Assembly (NCBI GenBank): GCA_946480785.1
Contig: CAMLLD010000074.1
Coordinates: 1-32,486 of the forward strand
Origin: an uncultured Blastocatellia bacterium
GTDB lineage: Bacteria > Acidobacteriota > Blastocatellia > Pyrinomonadales > Pyrinomonadaceae
DNA: 32,486 nt
Reading direction: 5' to 3'
The notes beneath the pieces are model-generated. The model was not told the DNA's origin. It ran no database searches and worked only from the letters and a program-made list of their open reading frames with translations. This document shows, piece after piece, positions 8,424 to 17,662 of this stretch. A program made the position numbers and the translations under genes. How positions within the stretch are numbered: position 1 is the first letter of the stretch; every line of letters starts with the position of its first letter.

Positions 8424-9325
8424 GACCTCGTTTCAACCGGGTGAATGATGCGGCGCAGCTCGGCGGCCTGATCCTTCACTACCGCACGCACGAGCACGGC
8501 GGCGCGGCCGGACGTGAACTCGGGAATCTGCGTCGCCACCGTGGCCACGCCGTCGCTTTCTGTCTTTAAAGAATAGATGAGCGGCCGGAAGGTCGTGCCC
8601 AGTATCTTGATCGAAACGGCCGCGCTCGCGAGCGGTTTCTCCTGACCGGCCAGTCGATTCGCGATAAAAACACGCAACGTATACTTCTCGCCCGAGTAAA
8701 ACTCTTCGTCATCCAACATCGCGATCACGAGCCCGTCCGGCAGCGGCTCTTCGATCGCTACGGGCTCCGATCCGTGTTCATCCGTGGCTTCAACAACCTC
8801 CGGTTCGGGCGCTTCCGTTTCTTCAACAGCCTCAACAACCGGCTCTTCCACCCGTGGCGGTGGCGGCGTCCACTCCTGCGTGATCCCGAACTCAAACTCA
8901 AACTCCTCGACTACCGGTTCCGGCTCGGCAACGAGTTCTGCCTCCTCCACCACGAATTCCGAATCCACAAACGGCTCCGGCCCCGTCACGACTTCCGACG
9001 GCTCCTCAACCACGGACTCCGCCGTCACAGTCTCCTCCGCGACCGCTCGCTTCACCGGGCGAGTCATTTTCTTCAGGTCGTCAATCCGTCCCGAATGAAT
9101 CGCCGCGCAGATCAACTTATGCTGGCGCTTCAAACGTTCCGCCAACACTTCATCGCTGAACCCTGCCGCGATCAGATCTTCATACGGTGAACGTTTGCTG
9201 GCGAGGATGGTGCCGCCGGCATAGACGAGCGAGAGAATGATCGGTGTGTCGAGCCCCTTGTCCTCGGTCTGAACATGATAGACGACGCCGTCATGTTCGA
9301 TGTCTGTATTGAATCCGGTAATCAC
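8420..9325 (-). CDS. Hypothetical protein with acidic Pro/Glu/Val-rich linker, upstream of thiS
   Basis: A 301-residue protein I cannot name. Residues 1-95 form a compact domain (ITGFNTDIEHDGVVYHVQTE, then AGGTILASKRSPYEDLI and a lysine-rich helix) that looks cytoplasmic, with no signal peptide. Residues about 96-205 are low-complexity, dominated by E, P and V (for example VAEPEPVVEEFEFEF). Residues 206-301 resemble a beta-sandwich (EEFYSGEKYTLRVFI, SDGVATVATQIP), perhaps Ig-like. It is the first gene of the operon and its TGA overlaps the thiS GTG, which indicates coupled expression but does not prove a role in thiamine synthesis. The first 30 residues suggest a small conserved domain, but I cannot identify it. 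Function unknown. Confidence 0.75.
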   Translation of the reverse strand: MITGFNTDIEHDGVVYHVQTEDKGLDTPIILSLVYAGGTILASKRSPYEDLIAAGFSDEVLAERLKRQHKLICAAIHSGRIDDLKKMTRPVKRAVAEETVTAESVVEEPSEVVTGPEPFVDSEFVVEEAELVAEPEPVVEEFEFEFGITQEWTPPPPRVEEPVVEAVEETEAPEPEVVEATDEHGSEPVAIEEPLPDGLVIAMLDDEEFYSGEKYTLRVFIANRLAGQEKPLASAAVSIKILGTTFRPLIYSLKTESDGVATVATQIPEFTSGRAAVLVRAVVKDQAAELRRIIHPVETRS

Positions 9326-9406
9326 AGTTACGAAGGACTGCGTTCTTTCCTCAAGGAGTCACGTGATAAGCCACCTGGGATGCGGCTTTTCCTGAACGGT
9401 AACACA

Positions 9407-9448
9407 AGCATTTTTTCACGGTCAATCAGCATTTTTTCTGCGTCGATC
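9407..9448. repeat. Two 21-bp tandem repeats with T-tracts between divergent operons
   Basis: Units 9407-9427 and 9428-9448 both begin AGCATTTTTTC and agree at 17 of 21 positions. The 21-bp spacing equals two turns of DNA, so a regulator could bind both on the same face. They lie between the start of the thi operon (minus) and the nuo promoter (plus). Confidence 0.6.
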
Positions 9449-9488
9449 AAACGTCGGATCAATGCCCGATCTGCGTCTGTAACGTTGC

Positions 9489-9517
9489 TTGACACACATG
9501 ATCAGTTCCCGTAGCAT
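9489..9517 (+). promoter_or_regulatory. Sigma-70-type promoter of the nuo operon
   Basis: A perfect TTGACA (9489-9494) is followed after 17 bp by TAGCAT (9512-9517). A second -10-like TACAAT lies at 9526-9531 within the palindrome TTGTACAA. The nuoA ATG is at 9573, so the leader would be about 45-50 nt. Confidence 0.6.
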
Positions 9518-9572
9518 CACGCTTGTACAATGATTCTCAAGCTAATGACTGAGCGGGAAGGTGGCGCCTGAG

Positions 9573-10037
9573 ATGCCGTTTCGTCTCTACGACTACCTGC
9601 CCATCCTGCTGATGTTCATCGTTGCCGCCGGCTTTGCCGTGGGCAATGTTCTCCTGTCTCAGTTCGTCGGCCAACGTAAGCGAACCAGAACAAAGCTGAT
9701 GCCTTACGAGTGCGGCAAGGATCCGGTCGGGTCCGCGCGCGAAAGGTTCTCGGTGAAGTTCTACCTGATCGCTATGATTTTCATCCTCTTCGATATAGAG
9801 GTGATCTTCCTGGTACCGTGGGCGGCCGTGTTCAAGACGTTGATCGCGCAGGGCGCGGCGATGCGTTGGTTCGCGTATCTCGAGATGATGATATTTGTCG
9901 GGCTGCTGCTCGCCGGCTACATCTACATCGTTAAGAAGGGTGCTTTTGATTGGAGCGAGCGCGCGCGGCACGAGGCGGAAGCCGAAGCCAGAGCGCTGCA
10001 CGAACTGGAGGCGCGGCGCACGCAACGCGCAGCCTGA
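9573..10037 (+). CDS. nuoA: NADH-quinone oxidoreductase subunit A
   Basis: A 154-residue membrane subunit of complex I near the quinone site. Three hydrophobic helices are visible (ILLMFIVAAGFAVG, FYLIAMIFILFDIEVIFLVPW, MMIFVGLLLAGYIYIV). The conserved loop YECGKDPVGSARERFSVKFY and the acidic FDIEVIFL segment are typical. A charged, alanine- and glutamate-rich tail of about 30 residues (from DWSERARHEAEAEA) is longer than in many homologues and may form a helix. The frame opens at GTG 9561, but AAGGTGG (9558-9564) sits 8 nt before the ATG at 9573 and makes that the better start. It is the first gene of the nuo operon. Confidence 0.95.
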   Translation: MPFRLYDYLPILLMFIVAAGFAVGNVLLSQFVGQRKRTRTKLMPYECGKDPVGSARERFSVKFYLIAMIFILFDIEVIFLVPWAAVFKTLIAQGAAMRWFAYLEMMIFVGLLLAGYIYIVKKGAFDWSERARHEAEAEARALHELEARRTQRAA

Positions 10038-10043
10038 GAATGT

Positions 10044-10071
10044 CTTCTCTGTGCCTCTGTGTCTCTGTGGT
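10044..10071 (+). repeat. CTCTGTG tandem repeat between nuoA and nuoB
   Basis: CTCTGTG occurs three times at 8-bp spacing (10047, 10055, 10063) and fills most of the 46-bp gap between nuoA and nuoB. It belongs to the same loose CTGTG/CCGTG family as the repeats at 8197, 20132, 25705 and 29183. Confidence 0.55.
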
Positions 10072-10083
10072 TAGATAAGTGTT

Positions 10084-10713
<630 letters not shown>

Positions 10714-10729
10714 GAGAGTAGAGCAACGA

Positions 10730-11266
10730 GTGCGGATGGCAGAGCCCGACAACAAAGAAACAAATCCAATTCCAAGTTTAGAAGCTGCCGCGCCGTCACC
10801 GTTGGTGGCGGCGTTGCAGCATCAGCATGCGGAGTGGGTCGTCGACGTGATCGAGGCGTTTAACGAGATCACGATCGTCGTGCCGCGCGAATTCATCGTG
10901 GCGGCGTGTTCGTATCTGAAGACCGCGCCCGAGACACGCTTCGATTTTCTCGCGGACATTTGCGGCGCGGATCGTGGCGTCGAGGAAGAGCCGCGGTTTG
11001 AAGTCAACTACCATCTCTTCTCCACCACGAAACATCATCGGCTGCGTCTGAAAGTTTTGTTGAACGAAGAAGACCCGCACGTGCCGACTGTGACGGGCGT
11101 GTGGCGCACTGCAAACTGGCACGAGCGCGAGACGTTCGATCTGTTCGGCGTGATCTTCGATGGTCATCCGGATCTGCGTCGCATCCTGTTGCCTGACGAT
11201 TGGCAGGGACACGCGTTGCGCAAAGATTTTCCGTTGCGAGGCTACGAGCCTTATAGCTTGAAGTAA
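10730..11266 (+). CDS. nuoC: NADH-quinone oxidoreductase subunit C
   Basis: A 178-residue peripheral-arm subunit (the 30-kDa subunit) that packs against NuoD and NuoB. The signature is WHERETFDLFGVIFDGHPDL followed by LRRILLPDDWQGHALRKDFP. The start could be GTG 10730 or ATG 10736; AGAG at 10720-10723 is well spaced from the GTG. The first roughly 30 residues are variable. It is a separate gene, not fused to nuoD, and the gap to nuoD is only 5 bp. Confidence 0.95.
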   Translation: MRMAEPDNKETNPIPSLEAAAPSPLVAALQHQHAEWVVDVIEAFNEITIVVPREFIVAACSYLKTAPETRFDFLADICGADRGVEEEPRFEVNYHLFSTTKHHRLRLKVLLNEEDPHVPTVTGVWRTANWHERETFDLFGVIFDGHPDLRRILLPDDWQGHALRKDFPLRGYEPYSLK

Positions 11267-11271
11267 TAAAG

Positions 11272-12489
11272 ATGAGTTCTGCCGTAAATATTCCGCCGCA
11301 ATTCGAAGTCGTTGATCGTCCGCTCGATACGCAGATGACGCTCTCAATGGGACCGCAACACCCGTCGACGCACGGCGTGCTGCGCCTCGAGCTCGTGCTC
11401 GACGGCGAAATGGTGGTGAAGGCGACGCCGGACATCGGCTATCTCCACACCGGCATGGAGAAGCTCTTCGAGTACAAGAAGTATCAGCAAGGTATCGTGA
11501 TCACCGACCGGATGGACTATCTGAATCCGCTCGGCAACAATCTCGCCTACTGCATGGCGGGGGAAAAGCTGCTCGGCCTGGAGATTCCCGAACGCGCGCA
11601 AACTATCAGGGTGCTGATGTGCGAGTTGCAGCGGATCGCTTCGCACCTCGTCTGGCTCGGCACGCACGCGCTCGACATCGGCGCGATGACGGTCTTCTTT
11701 TATTGTTTCCGCGAACGCGAAAAGATTCTGAACCTCATCGAAGCGGCTTCGGGCGGTCGGTTAACTCCATCCTATTTCCGCATCGGCGGCTTAATGATGG
11801 ATTTGCCGGCTGGCTTTGAAAACCGTTGCAAACAGTTTCTTAACGACTTTCCGAAAGCTGTTGACGAGTTTCACACCCTCTTGTCAGGCAACAGGATCTT
11901 TCAGAAACGAACCCAGAACATCGGACGCATTTCGGCCGAAGACGCGATCGACTGGGGACTGTCTGGTCCATGTCTGCGTGGCAGCGGCGTGAATCTCGAC
12001 ATCCGGCGCGCGAATCCGTATTCCGGATACGAGAACTATGATTTCGAAGTGCCGGTTGAACCGGATGGTGACGTGTGGGCGCGTTACATGGTGCGCATGC
12101 GCGAGATGAAGGAGTCGCACAAGATCTGCGGCCAGGCGTTGTCGCGCTTGAAACCGGGGCCGGTGAAGGCGGATGCGCCGAAGGTCGTGTTGCCCGATCG
12201 TGAAGCGATGAAGAGTCACATGGACGCGTTGATTCATCACTTCCTGATCGTTGCGGAAGGGTTTGACGTGCCGGCGGGCGAGGTTTATCACCCGATCGAG
12301 GCGTCGAAGGGCGAGCTCGGTGTTTATATGCGGTCGGACGGTGGGCCGAAGCCGAGTCGCGTTCACTTCCGCGGGCCGAGTTTTGTGAATCTGTCGGCGT
12401 TGCCGGTGATGGCGGAAGGCGAGATGGTCGCGGACGTGGTCGCGATCATCGGCTCGATTGACATTGTGTTGGGAGAGGTCGATCGGTGA
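11272..12489 (+). CDS. nuoD: NADH-quinone oxidoreductase subunit D
   Basis: A 405-residue subunit (49-kDa homologue) that forms the quinone-binding cavity with NuoB. The loop HPSTHGVLRLEL carries the histidine thought to contact the quinone. IGYLHTGMEKLFE, DRMDYLNPLGNNLAYC and the C-terminal SIDIVLGEVDR are all family signatures, and the length matches free-standing NuoD proteins. Its TGA overlaps the GTG of nuoE (GTGA), so the two are translationally coupled. Confidence 0.97.
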   Translation: MSSAVNIPPQFEVVDRPLDTQMTLSMGPQHPSTHGVLRLELVLDGEMVVKATPDIGYLHTGMEKLFEYKKYQQGIVITDRMDYLNPLGNNLAYCMAGEKLLGLEIPERAQTIRVLMCELQRIASHLVWLGTHALDIGAMTVFFYCFREREKILNLIEAASGGRLTPSYFRIGGLMMDLPAGFENRCKQFLNDFPKAVDEFHTLLSGNRIFQKRTQNIGRISAEDAIDWGLSGPCLRGSGVNLDIRRANPYSGYENYDFEVPVEPDGDVWARYMVRMREMKESHKICGQALSRLKPGPVKADAPKVVLPDREAMKSHMDALIHHFLIVAEGFDVPAGEVYHPIEASKGELGVYMRSDGGPKPSRVHFRGPSFVNLSALPVMAEGEMVADVVAIIGSIDIVLGEVDR

Positions 12490-13016
12490 GTTCGCAACTC
12501 GTAAAAATCGGTCCACTGTCCCAACCGGTGTCGCTCGGCGTTGAGCCCGCGACGTTTTCGCCGGAAGTCGAGGCGGAGATTGATCGCCATCTCGCGAAGT
12601 ATCCGGTGGCGCGTTCGGCGATTCTGCCGTTGATGTTCATCGTGCAGCGCGAGCGCGGCTATCTCGATCCGCCGGGCGTGCTGTATCTCGCGAACCGCTT
12701 AAAGCTGCGCGTGACGGACATCTGGGAAGTCGCGACGTTCTATTCGATGATCCACACGAACCCGATCGGCAAGTACCACATTCAGGTCTGTCGGACGTTG
12801 TCGTGCAAGATCCGCGGCGCAGGCGCAGTCACCGAGCATTGTGCGAAGAAGTTGGGAATCAACGTGGGCGAGACGACGGCTGACGGTCGTTTCACGTTAT
12901 CGGAAGTCGAGTGTCTCGGCTCGTGCGGCACCGCGCCGATGATGCAAATCAACTTCGATTACCACGAAGACCTGACGCCCGAAAAGATCGATCAAGTGTT
13001 GGACGCTTTACCCTAA
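12486..13016 (+). CDS. nuoE: NADH-quinone oxidoreductase subunit E
   Basis: A 176-residue thioredoxin-fold subunit of the NADH dehydrogenase module carrying the binuclear cluster N1a. The four ligands are seen in CRTLSC and CLGSC. The N-terminal half contains the usual helix bundle (AILPLMFIVQRERGYL, VTDIWEVATFYSMI). The GTG start at 12486 overlaps the stop of nuoD. nuoF begins 4 bp after its TAA. Confidence 0.96.
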   Translation: MSSQLVKIGPLSQPVSLGVEPATFSPEVEAEIDRHLAKYPVARSAILPLMFIVQRERGYLDPPGVLYLANRLKLRVTDIWEVATFYSMIHTNPIGKYHIQVCRTLSCKIRGAGAVTEHCAKKLGINVGETTADGRFTLSEVECLGSCGTAPMMQINFDYHEDLTPEKIDQVLDALP

Positions 13017-13020
13017 TAAG

Positions 13021-14316
13021 ATGCGTATCGAAGCCATCGGTTGTGAACCACTGCAACTCCGGCGAGTTCATCTCGAGAACTCGCGCAGTCTCGACGTGTA
13101 TCGCCGCAACGGCGGTTACGAGGCGATCAAAAAAGTCCTCGACGGCATGTCGCCGGACGACGTGATCAACGAAGTGAAGAAGTCTGCTTTGCGCGGTCGC
13201 GGCGGCGCGGGCTTTCCCACCGGAATGAAGTGGAGCTTCGTGCCGAAGGATTCGCCGAAACCAAAGTACGTCGTCTGCAACGCCGACGAATCGGAGCCCG
13301 GCACGTTCAAGGATCGCTATCTGATGGAACGCGATCCGCACATGCTGATCGAAGGCATGCTGATCGCCGCGTATGCGCTGAACGCGAAAACAAATTACAT
13401 CTACACGCGCGGCGAGTACAGATACCTGATCGACATCATGGACGTCGCGCTTGAAGAAGCACGCGCCGCGGGCCTCCTCGGCGCCAACATTCTTGGCTCA
13501 AACTTCTCCTGCGAGATCCACACGCACACCGGCGCGGGCGCTTACATCTGCGGCGAAGAGACCGCTTTGCTGAGTTCGCTCGAAGGACTGCGCGGTCATC
13601 CGCGGATGAAACCTCCCTTCCCTGCTGTCTCCGGTTTGTATGCGTCGCCGACGGTGGTGAACAACGTCGAGACGCTGACGGCTGTGCCCGACATCATCAA
13701 GATGGGCGGCGAGGCTTATCAAAAACTCGGCACCGAAAAGAGCGGCGGCACGAAGCTGTGGTCCGTCTCCGGTCACGTCAACCTGCCCGGCGTTTACGAG
13801 CTGCCGATGGGTTACGACGACATGGAGAAGTTTATCTTTGAAGACTGCGGCGGCATGCTCGACGGCAAGCAGTTGAAGGCCGTGATCCCGGGCGGATCGT
13901 CGGTTTACATCATGCGCGCCGATCAGATCGTCGGCAAAGACGTGCGCCTGGATTACGAAGGACTGGTCGCGGCGGGTTCGAGCGTGGGCTCCGGCGGTTT
14001 CATCGTGATGGATGAAACGGTCGACGTCTTTGAATCGACGAAGAACCTAACCGAGTTTTACAAACACGAATCGTGCGGTTGGTGTACGCCGTGCCGCGAA
14101 GGCACCGACTGGCTGGTGAAAGTTTTCAAACGGATCGAGAGCGGCGCGGGACGTCCGGAAGATGCGCAGTTGATGCTCGACCTTTGCGACAACATCGAGG
14201 GCAAGTCGTTTTGCCCGCTAGGCGATGCGGCGTCGTGGCCCATCCAATCGGCCATCAAGAGATTTCCGGAAGACTTCGCGCGCAGATTGACGAGAAATGG
14301 CGACGGAATTAGCTAA
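13021..14316 (+). CDS. nuoF: NADH-quinone oxidoreductase subunit F
   Basis: A 431-residue subunit that binds NADH and FMN and carries the 4Fe-4S cluster N3. The FMN/NAD glycine loop is GRGGAGFPTGMKWSF, the FMN-contacting segment is CNADESEPGTFKDR, and GAGAYICGEETALL is also typical. The N3 ligands appear in SCGWCTPCREG and in the later SFCPLGD. Length and order are as in the family. Its last 20 bp overlap the beginning of nuoG in another frame, which keeps the dehydrogenase-module genes E-F-G together. Confidence 0.97.
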   Translation: MRIEAIGCEPLQLRRVHLENSRSLDVYRRNGGYEAIKKVLDGMSPDDVINEVKKSALRGRGGAGFPTGMKWSFVPKDSPKPKYVVCNADESEPGTFKDRYLMERDPHMLIEGMLIAAYALNAKTNYIYTRGEYRYLIDIMDVALEEARAAGLLGANILGSNFSCEIHTHTGAGAYICGEETALLSSLEGLRGHPRMKPPFPAVSGLYASPTVVNNVETLTAVPDIIKMGGEAYQKLGTEKSGGTKLWSVSGHVNLPGVYELPMGYDDMEKFIFEDCGGMLDGKQLKAVIPGGSSVYIMRADQIVGKDVRLDYEGLVAAGSSVGSGGFIVMDETVDVFESTKNLTEFYKHESCGWCTPCREGTDWLVKVFKRIESGAGRPEDAQLMLDLCDNIEGKSFCPLGDAASWPIQSAIKRFPEDFARRLTRNGDGIS

Positions 14317-16576
14317 GCTCACTATCAACGGGAGAGAGTTCGAGGTCCCGAAAGGGGCACGTCTGATCGACGTGTGCCGCGAAAAGGGTTTCGACATCCC
14401 ATCGTTCTGTTATTACGCAGACCTCGCGCTGCAAGCATCGTGTCGCATGTGCCTCGTGCGCATCGAGAAGATGCCGAAGCTGCAAACCTCCTGCACGATC
14501 ACCGTCACCGACGGCATGGTCGTCACCACGCAAAGCGAAGAGATCGAAAAAGCGCAGCGCGGGATGAACGAGTTTTTGCTGGCGAACCATCCGCTTGACT
14601 GCCCTGTTTGCGATCGCGGCGGCGAGTGTGAGTTGCAGGAGATGTCTTTCGATTGGGGCGGTCTCGAAGAGCGCTTCACTGAACAAAAGAACTACGCCGC
14701 CGAGCGTTATCTCTCGCCGATGGTGGCGAACGATCCACAGCGCTGCATTCTCTGCAAACGCTGCACGCGCGTTTGCGATGAGTGGATGGGCGAAGAGGCG
14801 ATCGAAGCGGGCGGCCGTGGCGCGCACACGGTGATCGGCACTTACCTCGGTTGGCTCGATTGTTCGCAGTGCGGCAACTGCATTGAGGTCTGTCCCACCG
14901 GAACATTGCTCGATGCGACTTATCGTCACCAGACGCGGCCGTGGGAACTGGCGCAAACGATCTCGACGTGTAACTACTGTTCCGATGGTTGCCAGATGTC
15001 GATCGGTTCGCGCAGCGGCGAAGTGCGGCGCGTGGTCGCGCGCGATCGTTACGTGAACGGAATTAACGGCGAGTTTCTGTGCGTGAAGGGACGGTTCGGG
15101 CATCCGTTCATCAATCACGAAGCTCGCATTCGCACGCCGATGATCCGCTACAAGAAAGGCGGCAAGTTGATTCCGGCGACGTGGGACGATGCGATCAAGC
15201 ACATCGCCGAACGGCTCGACACGATTGCGGAAAATCATGGGCGCAGCGCGATTGGCGTGGTTGGCAGTCCGCGTTTGACGAATGAATCGCTTTACGTGCT
15301 GCGGAAGTTTGCGACGGAGCTTGTCGGCACGGAGAACTACACCACGACTGACCTGCACAGTTTGCAGCCGTTCTTTGAGAACCTCGGCGCGCCGCTCGCT
15401 ACGCATCGCGATATTCGTTACGCGAAAACGATCGTGTTGATCGGCGGGGATCCGAGTGAGCTTCAACCGCTAACCGGCAAACAGATACGGCAGGCCGTGC
15501 GCAACGGCGGCGCGCAGTTGATCCTCGTTAACTCGATGCCGATCCGATTGCGTGAGCAAGCCGCGATGTTCTTGCACGTCAGGTCGGGAACGGAAGAAGC
15601 TGTGTTGCTGGCGTTGGCCGATGCTGGCGGTAACGATCTCGCCGCGCAGAAGGCCGGCCTCGAAGCCGCGCAATTCGACGCCGCGCGCCAGATGATCATG
15701 GAGACAGCGGGCGACGTGGTCGTGATGTTCAATGCTGAACTGAGCGCCGCGGCACAAACGGTGTTGGGGCAGTTGTCGAGTGTGATTGGCGGTGAAGGAC
15801 GGCGCGTGCTGATGCATCCGTTGCCGCTCTTCAATAACAGTGTCGGCGCGCACGACATGCGCATGATGGATCGCAACCTGTCGCCGTATCACATGCTCGA
15901 GATGGCGGGTGAAGAGATCAAGGCAATTTACATGGCCGGTGGTTTCTTGCGAGAGCATTTAGAAGGTCGCGAGGACGCACTGTCGAAGCTCGAGTTTCTC
16001 GTCGTGCAGGAGCTTTTTGAGAACGAAACGACTGCGGCGGCTGACGTCGTATTGCCCGCCGCGTCGTACGCTGAAGTCGACGGCACGTTTACGAACAACA
16101 CCGGCATGGTTCAACGCGTGCGGCAATCGATTCCGCCGCTGCACCAATCGAAAGCTGACTGGATGATCGTCGCGCAACTCGCGAAGGAACTGGGCGTCGA
16201 TTGGGGTTATGAACTGTCTGCCAGCGCGGTGTTCCGCGAGATCGGCGAACAGGTCCCGGCGTACGCGGGTATGCGTTACCCGCTGTTGAAAGATGAGTCA
16301 AAGCCGGTACAGGCAAAGCACGCTTTGAACGACGCGAACGGATTCGGCGACGCGCTTGCGGAACTGCGCAATCACGTCGAAGTGCTCGACGCTTCCGCCG
16401 AGAAGATCACCGTCACGCCCGACGTCGGCACCGAACTATTCCGGCTCGGCCGCCTGACGGAAAAAGTGCCGCAGTTTCAACTGCTCGCCAACGGCAACCC
16501 GCGACCGGAAACGACCGCCGTGTCTCCGCTCTACCAGATCACGGTTTCGCGCGCGCAAGCCAACGGCCACGGATGA
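14297..16576 (+). CDS. nuoG: NADH-quinone oxidoreductase subunit G
   Basis: A 759-residue iron-sulfur subunit. The N-terminal ferredoxin domain has the 2Fe-2S ligands (FCYY, SCRMC, SCTIT). The His-Cys3 site of N5 is visible as NHPLDCPVCDRGGECEL. A further 4Fe-4S set is in CILCKRCTRVC and CSQCGNCIEVCPTG. A CNYCSDGC motif with a later cysteine (FLCVKGRFG) matches the extra N7 cluster seen in E. coli and Thermus but absent from many other complexes. The remaining part is a molybdopterin-oxidoreductase-like domain that binds no cofactor in known NuoG proteins. It starts within nuoF, and its TGA overlaps the nuoH ATG (ATGA). Confidence 0.96.
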   Translation: MATELAKLTINGREFEVPKGARLIDVCREKGFDIPSFCYYADLALQASCRMCLVRIEKMPKLQTSCTITVTDGMVVTTQSEEIEKAQRGMNEFLLANHPLDCPVCDRGGECELQEMSFDWGGLEERFTEQKNYAAERYLSPMVANDPQRCILCKRCTRVCDEWMGEEAIEAGGRGAHTVIGTYLGWLDCSQCGNCIEVCPTGTLLDATYRHQTRPWELAQTISTCNYCSDGCQMSIGSRSGEVRRVVARDRYVNGINGEFLCVKGRFGHPFINHEARIRTPMIRYKKGGKLIPATWDDAIKHIAERLDTIAENHGRSAIGVVGSPRLTNESLYVLRKFATELVGTENYTTTDLHSLQPFFENLGAPLATHRDIRYAKTIVLIGGDPSELQPLTGKQIRQAVRNGGAQLILVNSMPIRLREQAAMFLHVRSGTEEAVLLALADAGGNDLAAQKAGLEAAQFDAARQMIMETAGDVVVMFNAELSAAAQTVLGQLSSVIGGEGRRVLMHPLPLFNNSVGAHDMRMMDRNLSPYHMLEMAGEEIKAIYMAGGFLREHLEGREDALSKLEFLVVQELFENETTAAADVVLPAASYAEVDGTFTNNTGMVQRVRQSIPPLHQSKADWMIVAQLAKELGVDWGYELSASAVFREIGEQVPAYAGMRYPLLKDESKPVQAKHALNDANGFGDALAELRNHVEVLDASAEKITVTPDVGTELFRLGRLTEKVPQFQLLANGNPRPETTAVSPLYQITVSRAQANGHG

Positions 16577-17637
16577 TGGACTGGCAGCTAATCATCGACA
16601 TCATTCTGAAGTTCGTGGCCATCACGGTGGCTTTCATCGTCGTGTTGTTTGTCGTCGCTTACACGGTGCTCGCGGAGCGGCGCGTGCTCGGCTTCATCCA
16701 GGGACGCCTTGGACCAAACCGCGTCGGTTACGGCGGCTTGCTGCAACCATTCGCCGACCTGCTCAAGTTCATTCTTAAAGAAGACATCGTTCCCGACAAA
16801 TCAACGCGCTTCGTCTACTTTCTCGCGCCCGTGATCGCGACGATGGCCGCGCTGATGACGATGATCGTCTATCCGTTCGGTCCCGAGATCAGGATTCCCT
16901 TCACCGACATCGTCATTCCGCTCGTCGTCACGCATTTCGACGTCGGCCTGCTTTACGTGTTGGGAGTCACTTCCGTCGGTGTCTACGGCATCATGCTCGC
17001 CGGCTGGTCGTCAAATAACAAGTACAGCCTGATGGGCGGGCTGCGTTCGTCGGCGCAGATGATCTCTTACGAGCTCGCGCTCGGGTTGAGCTTGATCGGC
17101 GTGATCATCCTAGCCGGGACTCTCGACCTCGCGCAGATCGTCGAGATGCAATCCGGCTGGCACGGCTTACGCTGGTTCATCTTCTTTCACCCGCTGGGCT
17201 TCATCGTTTATCTAATCGCGGCAATTGCGGAGACGAACCGCGTTCCGTTCGACCTGCCTGAAGCCGAAACCGAGCTCGTCGCCGGTTTTCACACCGAGTA
17301 CAGCGCGATGAAGTTTGCGCTCTTCTTTCTCGCTGAGTACATCAACATGTTTACCGTGTCGATGCTCGCGACGACGCTGTTTCTCGGCGGCTGGAACGTG
17401 CCCTTTGCGGAAGACCTCTTCGGACGCGGAACGTTTTTGTTCGGGCTCGTCGGCGCGATCGGGTTTCTGCTAAAGGTCATCTTCTTTCTGTTTCTGTACA
17501 TCTGGCTGCGCGGCACGCTGCCGCGTTTTCGTTTCGATCAACTGATGAACTTCGGCTGGAGGATACTGCTGCCGTTTGCGCTGCTGAGTATTTTCCTCAC
17601 AGCGACGCTCGTCTTCCTGTTTCCGAACTTGTTTTAA
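16573..17637 (+). CDS. nuoH: NADH-quinone oxidoreductase subunit H
   Basis: A 354-residue membrane subunit linking the quinone cavity to the proton-pumping arm. About eight hydrophobic helices are visible. The conserved loops ERRVLGFIQGRLGPNRVGYGG and ETNRVPFDLPEAETELVAGFHTEY identify the family. The start ATG overlaps the nuoG stop; a second ATG follows directly at 16576. In most bacteria nuoI comes next. Here only 25 bp separate this stop from nuoJ, with no room for nuoI. Confidence 0.97.
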   Translation: MMDWQLIIDIILKFVAITVAFIVVLFVVAYTVLAERRVLGFIQGRLGPNRVGYGGLLQPFADLLKFILKEDIVPDKSTRFVYFLAPVIATMAALMTMIVYPFGPEIRIPFTDIVIPLVVTHFDVGLLYVLGVTSVGVYGIMLAGWSSNNKYSLMGGLRSSAQMISYELALGLSLIGVIILAGTLDLAQIVEMQSGWHGLRWFIFFHPLGFIVYLIAAIAETNRVPFDLPEAETELVAGFHTEYSAMKFALFFLAEYINMFTVSMLATTLFLGGWNVPFAEDLFGRGTFLFGLVGAIGFLLKVIFFLFLYIWLRGTLPRFRFDQLMNFGWRILLPFALLSIFLTATLVFLFPNLF

Positions 17638-17662
17638 GCGAACGACTGATGGCGACCGATCG

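Noticed and set aside
9275..9514. A plus-strand 79-codon frame before nuoA
   Set aside because: It spans the divergent promoter region and the 21-bp repeats, has no ribosome site, and its end lies over the nuo -10 box.
14700..14930. The ferredoxin-like cysteine motifs in nuoG as a fused NuoI
   Set aside because: These motifs (CILCKRC, CSQCGNC) are standard parts of NuoG; the separate 8Fe NuoI domain is not added to it.
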